Shown here: positions 40,878-46,535 of the stretch, in pieces
Position numbering within the stretch: position 1 is the first letter of the stretch
Layout of the letters: each line of letters starts with the position of its first letter
NCBI GenBank assembly: GCA_017470145.1
Contig: JAFUFB010000012.1
Span: 1 to 46,535 of the forward strand
DNA: 46,535 nt
Reading direction: 5' to 3'
Source: Clostridia bacterium
GTDB taxonomy: Bacteria; Bacillota; Clostridia; Christensenellales; Aristaeellaceae
Made by a program: the position numbers and the translations under genes
Notes under the pieces: model-generated
What the model was told of the DNA's origin: nothing
The model's database searches: none
The model's input: only the letters and a program-made list of their open reading frames with translations

Positions 40878-41981
40878 TCAGCCATTTCCCTGATAATCAA
40901 TCTCGTCCTGATTTCGATTCAGCCAGACCACCCGGAACTCCGGTTCCGTCTGGATGGCGAACAGCCCCAGATTCGGGGCCCCCGCTGCCCTGCCCTTGAT
41001 CACAAACAGCGCGTAATAATCTTCCCCAGCCCGGTATTCTCCAATCAACGCCACATAGTCTATTTCCCCGGTCATCTCCGGACAGAAGGCCTGCAGGAAT
41101 TCACTCTCATAGGCATCCATCCAATCCCCATAGTTCTCGTCCATCTCCATATAGTTGATGGGGGTATGATCCTCCTCGATCGGGATCTCTTCCGCCGCCA
41201 TCCAGGTCGTGATGCCGTTGTTCATCTGATAAAGATGCCCCTCCGAATCATAGATCAGGGTCAATCTACCCTCCGCGTCCTCGATCCGCCATCCCTCTGA
41301 TTCCGTCCGTTGAATGGAAAAGGGAAGCGCCGCGTCTTCTTCCAGGAAATATGGGCTTTCCCATACGCCCAGGGCAAAGGTGTTCAGGTCTTCCGCGTTC
41401 TCCGCGTAATTGGCCAGCAGCTCCGCATCCGTGGACCAATCTGATCGGTTTTCAATCTGCGGGATACGCAGGTTCCAGACCTGTTGCACCTCCGAGGTGG
41501 TAAATGCACCGATCAGGCACATGCTGGCCAGCATCGCGAAAGCCAGCGCCGCGCCGCGCTTCACCCCTCCGGAATGGAGGATCCCCTCCACCCTATCCTT
41601 GAGACGCTTCCCGGTCATGGTCATGCCGGTTGCCATGGTCAGCAGGCCAGGGGAATTTCTCCTTGCGGCCGCCAGCACCAGTACGCTGGCATAATCCCGC
41701 TTTTCGGAGTCATCCATCCGGGCAATGACACGATCATCGCAGGCCAGCTCGCAATCCGTTCGGCTCATCCAGGCCGCCAGCCAAACCAGGGGATTGAACC
41801 AATGCACTGCGCAGCAGATCAGCCGCACCAGGCTCCAGATATGGTCTCCGCCCTTCAAATGGCAAATCTCGTGGGTCAGCACCTGGCTGACCTCATTGGG
41901 TCTGGCGCTCAGGGGCAGCGCGATGTAGGGGCGGAATACGCCCACCAGGCAAGCGCTGGCCAGGGGATCCGTAAACTCCAT
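40878..41981 (-). pseudogene. N-terminally truncated M56 (BlaR1-like) metallopeptidase
   Basis: The open frame gives 367 residues. It keeps the zinc motif HEICH (37-41), the downstream ELACDD, a membrane segment near 139-157 and a C-terminal sensor-like domain. Normal M56 sensors have three more N-terminal membrane helices (about 150 residues) before the segment that here begins TDPLASACLVGVFRP. The sequence upstream belongs to the front half of a blaI gene in another frame, so a deletion fused the two. Whether a protein is still made from the ATG at 41981 is uncertain. Confidence 0.75.
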
Positions 41982-42142
41982 ACGATCGCGCCTTTGCGCA
42001 TCAGGCGCGACAGCAATATCGTAATCGTGTGCTCGGACCAGTTGTGTTCCTCCCTGATCCCCGAAATGATCTCACCAAGCGTCCTCGGCGACCGCTTCCA
42101 GAGAAGATTCAGAATGCTCCTTTCTGCCTTTGTAACCGTCAT
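41909..42142 (-). pseudogene. blaI-like gene fragment fused out of frame to the M56 remnant
   Basis: From the ATG at 42142 the frame encodes TKAERSILNLLWKRSPRTLG and then SEHTITILLSRLMRKGAI, the DNA-binding half of a BlaI-type repressor (about 53 residues). It then runs out of frame through the M56 sequence and stops. It overlaps 41909-41981 with the M56 frame. The breakpoint is near 41980. A GGGAGG site lies directly at the start, and the promoter with operators (42163-42214) is intact. Confidence 0.75.
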
Positions 42143-42162
42143 CCTCCCGTTCCTTTCCAATA

Positions 42163-42214
42163 TACAGTGTACGATCGTCAACATTAGTGTACGCTCGTTT
42201 ACACATTTTGTCAA
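42163..42214 (-). promoter_or_regulatory. Promoter with BlaI-type operators of the collapsed array
   Basis: On the minus strand TTGACA (42209-42214), 17 bp and TACACT (42186-42191). GTGTA/TACAC arms at 42187-42204 fill the spacer and -10, and TACAGTGTA (42163-42171), close to the BlaI/CopY TACA-TGTA operator, lies downstream. This fits autoregulation by a BlaI-family repressor. Confidence 0.75.
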
Positions 42215-42294
42215 TAGAATTGGTAAACTGTTACAATTGCAATATAATGCTTCGAAGCGCCCTTTGCCCTGCCTTTGATCACCAACAGCGCTAA
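42211..42294 (-). pseudogene. C-terminal scrap of a second M56 gene
   Basis: A 27-codon piece reads ALLVIKGRAKGASKHYIAI, matching ALFVIKGRAAGAP in the C-terminal domain of the M56 remnant at 40878-41981, and ends in a stop inside the -35 box of the blaI fragment. It indicates that a second M56 gene once lay upstream and was almost completely lost. Confidence 0.6.
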
Positions 42295-42318
42295 AAAACT
42301 AACCGAGGAATTTCCGAT

Positions 42319-43434
42319 CTAACCCAGGGCTTCGCACAGAGCGATGAGGGTCAGAGCCTGTCCATAGGCCATAGGCCGGCAGGCGATGCCCTTGTAATGC
42401 TCCGGATTCATGCCCATGGCTGTGCCAGCGGAAACGTTCTGAACCGTGCCGTCCTCCGCCACATTGTCAATGATGGCCTGAATAGCTTTCTCCGCACAAA
42501 CACGATATTCCTCTCCCAGGAAGCCGGCGCGGACGCCCCGCAGCATGCCGGCGGCGATGGCCGCGGACCCGGACACCTCCTCATAGCTGGTGGGGTCATT
42601 CAGAATGGTATGGAACAGGCCGGAGGGGGCCTGATTCCGCCGCAGACCTTCGGCATGGGCCTGGAAGGTGTCGATCAGGTACTGACGAACACCGGGCTGC
42701 AGCTCCGTAGCCTCCTCCAGGAACAGGGTCATCCCAAGGGTAAACCAGCTGTCCCCCCGGCACCAGAAGATGCCGCCGAAATTATCCCCTCGGGGAAAGC
42801 TGTAGCCATGATAGAGCAGGCCAGTGTTCTTATCAAAAAGATACTTGATATGCACCAGCACCTGATGCAGGGCTTCCTCCCGCCAGGCCTGATTGCTGAA
42901 GACCCTGCCGGCCTTTTGCAGGAAAAGCACCGCCATGAACAACGTATCCGCCCATAGCTGGCCTTCGTTCAGGATGACACCATTGCGGTCGCCGATGGCC
43001 GTGGTCACATGCTGAAAACCCCCATCCTTCGTCCGGGCCAGGCCATCCATCAGCCATTCGGCCCGCTCCCGGCAGAGCTGGCGGTATTCCTCCTTCTCCG
43101 GCAGCTGATCCATAATCTGCACCAGCGTCAGGAAGGGAGCGGTGGTGTTCACATTCCGGGAAGGAAGCCCGATTTCCAGATTGCGGCGGAGCCAGTTTTC
43201 AAAAAAGTCCAGATAACGGCCGTCGCCCTGGGCGTCCTGCAGCATCTTCAGGCCATACAGCCCGACGCCCTGAGGCCAATCCCATTCCTCGATGCCCGCG
43301 TCCCGGGCCACGTTGCCGGTCCGTACAGCTTCCGCCTGGCTGATCTTTTTATCCTCTTCATAATTCGCGCCGCCCAGGTTCATAAGCCGGTCCGTAACCC
43401 GCCCGATCGTATCCAAAAGCAATTGACGATTCAT
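42319..43434 (-). CDS. Glycoside hydrolase family 88/105 (unsaturated uronyl/rhamnogalacturonyl hydrolase)
   Basis: This 371-residue (alpha/alpha)6-barrel enzyme, without signal peptide, should cleave unsaturated uronic acid from oligosaccharides released by pectin or glycan lyases in the cytoplasm. WDWPQGVGLYGL near 51-62 and GQLWADTLFMAVLF near 157-170 (with the catalytic Asp as in YteR) are family features, as are LLYHGYSF and GGIFWCRGDSWF further on. AAGGAG nine bases before the ATG at 43434 fixes the start. It is monocistronic with its own promoter. No lyase or transporter for its substrate is beside it. Confidence 0.9.
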   Translation of the reverse strand: MNRQLLLDTIGRVTDRLMNLGGANYEEDKKISQAEAVRTGNVARDAGIEEWDWPQGVGLYGLKMLQDAQGDGRYLDFFENWLRRNLEIGLPSRNVNTTAPFLTLVQIMDQLPEKEEYRQLCRERAEWLMDGLARTKDGGFQHVTTAIGDRNGVILNEGQLWADTLFMAVLFLQKAGRVFSNQAWREEALHQVLVHIKYLFDKNTGLLYHGYSFPRGDNFGGIFWCRGDSWFTLGMTLFLEEATELQPGVRQYLIDTFQAHAEGLRRNQAPSGLFHTILNDPTSYEEVSGSAAIAAGMLRGVRAGFLGEEYRVCAEKAIQAIIDNVAEDGTVQNVSAGTAMGMNPEHYKGIACRPMAYGQALTLIALCEALG

Positions 43435-43551
43435 CTTCGATTTCTCCTTCCAAATTACGAATGCAATGACGATGAAACTCAATAAGTGCTGATTGATTCA
43501 TCAGCGGTCCCCTCTCTGGTTTCATCCGCCTTAGCGCGTTTCTTGGTTGGA

Positions 43552-43580
43552 ATTATACCATTCAGCGTCTCTTTCTGCAA
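43552..43580 (-). promoter_or_regulatory. Promoter of the GH88/105 gene
   Basis: On the minus strand TTGCAG (43575-43580), 17 bp and TATAAT (43552-43557), within a 34-bp block similar to the rsmA promoter region. Confidence 0.72.
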
Positions 43581-43665
43581 ACATCACGAAAAATCAGGGA
43601 CATCATCAATCAACACAACGTTTAAACGGCTTGTCCTTTTGTTTTTTTTCTTTTCAGATGGGTAT

Positions 43666-43701
43666 AAAAATACCCTGAGGTCGAAACGATCTCAGGGTAC
43701 T
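43666..43701 (-). terminator. Rho-independent terminator after rplA
   Basis: On the minus strand GTACCCTGAGATCG and CGACCTCAGGGTA form a long stem followed by TTTTTAT. It lies about 80 bp beyond rplA and ends the nusG-rplKA transcript before any rplJ gene. Confidence 0.9.
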
Positions 43702-43779
43702 TTTGCTACTTCATTAGAACTTCATCGGCATTTCTCGGCCGCCTCCGGTGGAGGATGAAGGCCGAAAAACGTTGACTCA

Positions 43780-44469
43780 TTAGAACTTCAGCGGGTTTAC
43801 CCGAATTCCAGGACCCATGGTGCTGGACAGGTACACACTGCGCATGTAAGTTCCCTTGGCGGCCGCGGGCTTCGCCTTGTTGATGGCGTCCACCAGCACG
43901 TTCAGGTTCTCCTGCAGCTTTTCCTTGCCGAAGGAAACCTTTCCGATGGGGCAATGGATAATAGCGGTCTTGTCCAGACGGTACTCCACCTTACCGGCTT
44001 TGATATCGTTGACAGCCCGGGTGATATCCATGGTCACGGTACCGGACTTGGGGTTCGGCATCAAGCCCTTGGGGCCCAGGATACGACCGATCCGGCCGAT
44101 CATGCCCATCATGTCAGGGGTCGCGACGCAAACGTCGAAATCGAACCAGTTCTCCTGCTGGATCTTCTGGATCATTTCTTCCGCGCCTACATAGTCGGCT
44201 CCGGCGGCTTCCGCTTCCTTCGCCTTGTCACCCTTGGCGATAACCAGCACCCGAATGGTGCGGCCAGTGCCGTGAGGCAGAACCACCGCGCCACGAACCT
44301 GCTGATCCGCGTGACGGGGATCCACACCCAGACGGACGGAGATCTCCACGGTCTCATCGAACTTGGCCTTGCCAGTCTTCAGAACCAGATCCACCGCTTC
44401 TTCCGGGTCATACTGCTTCAGATGATCGATCAGCTTCAGGCTGTCGTTATATTTCTTTCCGTGCTTCAT
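43780..44469 (-). CDS. rplA: 50S ribosomal protein L1
   Basis: This 229-residue protein of the L1 stalk helps release deacylated tRNA and usually represses its own operon. [12 protein letters not shown], the [20 protein letters not shown] region (quoted as GTGRTIRV), [22 protein letters not shown] (quoted as [10 protein letters not shown]) and the C-terminal [11 protein letters not shown] are diagnostic. It starts 16 bp after rplK. rplJ-rplL, which normally follow in Firmicutes, are not downstream; a terminator and a sugar hydrolase gene come instead. Confidence 0.98.
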   Translation of the reverse strand: MKHGKKYNDSLKLIDHLKQYDPEEAVDLVLKTGKAKFDETVEISVRLGVDPRHADQQVRGAVVLPHGTGRTIRVLVIAKGDKAKEAEAAGADYVGAEEMIQKIQQENWFDFDVCVATPDMMGMIGRIGRILGPKGLMPNPKSGTVTMDITRAVNDIKAGKVEYRLDKTAIIHCPIGKVSFGKEKLQENLNVLVDAINKAKPAAAKGTYMRSVYLSSTMGPGIRVNPLKF

Positions 44470-44485
44470 ATTCGTCTACCTCCCG

Positions 44486-44911
44486 TCAGTCTTCCACCGT
44501 GACACCCATGCTGCGGGCAGTCCCGGCGACCATGCTCATGGCAGCTTCCAGGCTGCCAGCGTTCAGGTCAGGCATCTTGATGGTGGCGATCTTCTGCACC
44601 TGCTCCTTGGTCAGCTTGCCTACCTTATCCCGATTGGGACGGCCGCTGGCGGTCTCGATGCCCAGTTCCTTCTTGATCAGAACGGGGGCCGGAGGAGTCT
44701 TGGTGACGAAGGTGAAGGTACGGTCGGTATACACGGTGATCACCACGGGGATGATCAGGCCGGCATCCTTGGCGGTACGATCGTTGAATTCTTTGCAGAA
44801 TCCAGGAATGTTGACACCGTGCTGACCCAGGGCAGGACCGATGGGCGGAGCGGGCGTCGCCTTGGCGGCGGGAACCTGCAGCTTAATATAAGCAGCTACT
44901 TTCTTGGCCAT
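44486..44911 (-). CDS. rplK: 50S ribosomal protein L11
   Basis: This 141-residue protein forms the GTPase-associated centre with 23S r[23 protein letters not shown] (about 12-31) and [12 protein letters not shown] (about 33-44) are the rRNA and thiostrepton-region signatures, and SMGVTVED is the usual C-terminus. AGGAGG precedes the ATG. A structured leader of about 140 bases separates it from nusG and may hold the L1 feedback site. Confidence 0.98.
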   Translation of the reverse strand: MAKKVAAYIKLQVPAAKATPAPPIGPALGQHGVNIPGFCKEFNDRTAKDAGLIIPVVITVYTDRTFTFVTKTPPAPVLIKKELGIETASGRPNRDKVGKLTKEQVQKIATIKMPDLNAGSLEAAMSMVAGTARSMGVTVED

Positions 44912-45055
44912 TGTATGGCACCTCCTAAAAAATGTGGTCAGGCGAAAGCGTGTTTCAGCTTTCTCCCACGATCCTTCGCGCCATGCGCGAAGAACCTCCC
45001 TGCCTTATCAGGCAAGGCTATGCGAAGGGAGCGGCCAGGCCGCTCCCCAGGCAGC
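44912..45055 (-). promoter_or_regulatory. Structured leader between nusG and rplK
   Basis: Three hairpins stand in a row: GGGAGCGGCC with its complement around one base (45027-45047), TGCCT/AGGCA (45001-45014) and CTTCGCGC/GCGCGAAG (44974-44992). There is no T-run, so read-through is expected. L1 autoregulation at this leader is known in other bacteria; the exact site here is inference. Confidence 0.55.
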
Positions 45056-45592
45056 TTAGTCTTCCTTCTTGACCTGGTCCAGTTCTACCTCTACCGGCAT
45101 CTCTCTGCCCAGGAACATCTGCACCTTGACAGTCAGCTTGCCGCGAACGGTATCCACATCCTCGACCACGCCTTCGAAGTTTTCCAGGGGACCGGACAGA
45201 ATCCGGACATGCTCGCCGATGGCAAAGCCGAAGTCGATACTGGTCTGCTCGGTGTTGAGCATCATATCCACTTCCTCCTGGGTCAGCGGAACCGGCTTGG
45301 AATCGGGGCCCACAAAGCCGGTAACGCCGCGGGTGTTCCGAACGACATACCAGCTTTCGGTGGTTTCGATCATATGCACCAGCACGTATCCAGGATATAC
45401 CTTCCGGGTGCTCTTAACGCGCTTCCCGTTCCGAATCTCTACAACTTCTTCCATGGGGACCCGAACCTCGAAGATCAGGTCCTGCATGCCGTTGTTTTCT
45501 ACGGATTTTTCCAGCGTATCCTTGACCTTGTTTTCATAGCCCGAATAGGTATGAATCACATACCAGCAGGGCTCCTTGTTTGTTCCAGCCAT
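45056..45592 (-). CDS. nusG: Transcription termination/antitermination factor NusG
   Basis: This 178-residue protein couples RNA polymerase to pausing, termination and the ribosome. The N-terminal NGN domain opens WYVIHTYSGYENKVK and contains KVYPGYVLVHM. The C-terminal KOW domain has GEHVRILSGPLENFEGVVE (quoted as GPLENFEG). Length is normal. The ATG lies three bases after the secE stop, with GAGGGG inside the end of secE, so the two are translated from one mRNA. Confidence 0.98.
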   Translation of the reverse strand: MAGTNKEPCWYVIHTYSGYENKVKDTLEKSVENNGMQDLIFEVRVPMEEVVEIRNGKRVKSTRKVYPGYVLVHMIETTESWYVVRNTRGVTGFVGPDSKPVPLTQEEVDMMLNTEQTSIDFGFAIGEHVRILSGPLENFEGVVEDVDTVRGKLTVKVQMFLGREMPVEVELDQVKKED

Positions 45593-45595
45593 GTG

Positions 45596-46114
45596 TTAAT
45601 TCCCCTCAGCAGCTTCAGTAGCGGACTCGGCGGCCTCTTCTACAGCTTCGGCAGCCTCTTCCACAGCTTCTTCAACAGTCTCGGCAGCCTCTTCCACAGC
45701 TTCTTCCGCCGCGTCCGCGGCGTCTTCTACCGCTTCGGCAGCCTCTTCAGCCGCGTCTTCTACCGCGTCAGCGACTTCATCAGCCGCGTCTTCGACAGCA
45801 TCTTCCACAGTATCCGCCGCCGTGGACACGGAGGTGGAGGTGGAGGAGGTGGCGTTCACCAGACTGCGTACACCGGCGGAAGCGCCCATGTCCAGCAGAC
45901 CGATCACCACGCTCATGAAGAGCATGAACACGAGCACGATAATGGAATAGGAGATCAGCCGCTGCTTGGAGGGCCAGGTCACCTTCTTCAGCTCGTAATA
46001 CATGTTCCGGAAGGGCTTCGCGATCCTCTGGGGAAGGGTCTTGAACCAGTTCAGAACCTTCGCGCCCTTGCTGGGCTCAGCGTTCTTCGCCGGCGTCTTC
46101 TTTTCCTCAGACAT
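45596..46114 (-). CDS. secE: Preprotein translocase subunit SecE with long Ala/Glu tail
   Basis: This 172-residue SecE is needed for the SecYEG channel. The conserved amphipathic piece NMYYELKKVTWPSK (37-50) and a single membrane helix (about 54-75) are typical. A Ser/Thr linker (88-99) is followed by about 70 residues of a nearly pure Ala/Glu/Asp/Val repeat (units like AVEDAAEEA), predicted to be a helical, very acidic tail outside the membrane. Normal Firmicute SecE is 60-75 residues. GAGGATG precedes the ATG at 46114. It is in the standard rpmG-secE-nusG order. Confidence 0.95.
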   Translation of the reverse strand: MSEEKKTPAKNAEPSKGAKVLNWFKTLPQRIAKPFRNMYYELKKVTWPSKQRLISYSIIVLVFMLFMSVVIGLLDMGASAGVRSLVNATSSTSTSVSTAADTVEDAVEDAADEVADAVEDAAEEAAEAVEDAADAAEEAVEEAAETVEEAVEEAAEAVEEAAESATEAAEGN

Positions 46115-46165
46115 TTTTTTCACATCCTCACATATAGTTGTGGTGTGTGCGTGATTCAACAAGAA

Positions 46166-46327
46166 TTACTTGGTCTCGCGGTGAGTCGTATGCTTCTTGC
46201 AGAAGGGGCAATACTTCATCAGCTCGATACGATCCGGCGTATTCTTCTTGTTCTTCATGTTGTTGTAATTGCGCTGCTTGCACTCGGTGCAGGCCAGGCA
46301 AATCTTATTGCGGGCAGCATTAGCCAT
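46166..46327 (-). CDS. rpmG: 50S ribosomal protein L33 (zinc-binding form)
   Basis: This 53-residue protein begins [20 protein letters not shown] and ends with [16 protein letters not shown]. The two cysteine pairs (CTEC and CPFC) form the zinc knuckle of the C+ type of L33. An extra Cys at residue 10 replaces the more usual Val/Leu. AGGAGG-like GGGAGGAAAAA precedes the ATG. It lies between tuf and secE, the usual place in many Firmicutes. Confidence 0.95.
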   Translation of the reverse strand: MANAARNKICLACTECKQRNYNNMKNKKNTPDRIELMKYCPFCKKHTTHRETK

Positions 46328-46354
46328 TGCTTTTTCCTCCCGTGTCCAGATAAA

Positions 46355-46535
46355 TTATTCGATGACCTTGGCCACGACGCCAGAGCCCACGGTGCGGCCG
46401 CCTTCGCGGATAGCGAAGCGCAGTCCCTGCTCCATGGCGATGGGGGTGATCAGGGTGATTTCCATGTCGATGTTATCGCCGGGCATCACCATTTCCACGC
46501 CCTCCGGCAGCTTGATGTTGCCGGTCACGTCCGTG
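46355..46535 (-). CDS. tuf: Elongation factor Tu, C-terminal part (cut by the window edge)
   Basis: The last 59 codons and the stop of EF-Tu are present: [20 protein letters not shown], then [20 protein letters not shown] (quoted as [14 protein letters not shown]) and AKVIE. This is domain III, which helps bind aminoacyl-tRNA. The rest of the gene lies beyond the right edge of the window. It is the first visible gene of the translation cluster. Confidence 0.97.
   Translation of the reverse strand, partial: TDVTGNIKLPEGVEMVMPGDNIDMEITLITPIAMEQGLRFAIREGGRTVGSGVVAKVIE

Larger units (their letters stand above)
43435..43779. other. Spacer between the GH88/105 gene and rplA
   Basis: No gene is visible. 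It holds the GH88/105 promoter (TTGCAG 43575-43580, TATAAT 43552-43557 on the minus strand), a T-rich stretch, the rplA terminator, and a 14-bp copy of the rplA 3' end (43711-43724) with a hairpin between the two copies. Confidence 0.7.

Noticed and set aside
43486-43758. 90-codon plus-strand frame between the GH88/105 and rplA genes
   Set aside because: It runs through the rplA terminator and a poly-T stretch and has no ribosome-binding site.
1-46535. Search by eye for transposases, integrases, phage genes and attachment sites
   Set aside because: None could be supported; the AT-rich ATPase islands show no flanking recombinase or clear terminal repeats.

Overview
The window reads as a chromosomal segment of a GC-rich Clostridia-type Firmicute, probably an uncultured gut or rumen lineage. 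The evidence is the tuf-rpmG-secE-nusG-rplK-rplA cluster, a long HflX of about 590 residues, a rubredoxin, strong GGAGG ribosome-binding sites, frequent TTG starts, near-consensus sigma-A promoters and serine tRNA genes without an encoded CCA. The taxonomic placement is inference; no 16S gene is present. Almost all core genes lie on the minus strand.

Layout, left to right. 1-270: two tRNA-Ser genes. 345-2548: S51-type peptidase, ThuA-like protein and an SDR. 2.6-9.2 kb: three AT-rich orphan P-loop ATPase genes with a MATE exporter between them. 9.27-12.8 kb: a heterodimeric ABC exporter. 13.0-16.9 kb: prs, an HtrA protease, a GNAT and a DUF1858 redox protein. 17.0-26.5 kb: a seven-gene operon (surface LRR protein, periplasmic adaptor, propeller/solute-binding fusion, two CUT1 permeases, second adaptor, MacB-like permease) with no ATPase gene. 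26.5-29.9 kb: an operon of an HsdR-N/GIY-YIG double-nuclease fusion, an SDR and a phosphodiester glycosidase. 30-31.2 kb: rubredoxin, HAD phosphatase and a small hypothetical protein. 31.3-31.5 kb: a 6S-like structured RNA candidate. 31.5-35.6 kb: the rsmA-dut-manA-hflX operon. 35.7-42.3 kb: two more orphan ATPases among decayed genes (epimerase remnant, winged-helix remnant, collapsed BlaI/M56 array). 42.3-46.5 kb: a GH88/105 hydrolase and the ribosomal/secretion cluster.

The most unusual signal is the set of five dispersed, low-GC ATPases: two of the AAA_14/DUF4143 type and three of the ATPase_2/DUF234 type. Each has a near-consensus promoter overlapped or flanked by a palindrome set of its own. 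One set is three palindromes exactly 32 bp apart, one is three palindromes exactly 15 bp apart, two are paired inverted repeats, and one is a nested TTGCAA array. The core sequences differ completely between genes. This looks like five self-contained ATPase-plus-operator units, each probably autoregulated. I do not know of a described function. The second candidate for novelty is the HsdR-N/GIY-YIG fusion, in which the helicase Walker A is destroyed while both nuclease motifs look intact.
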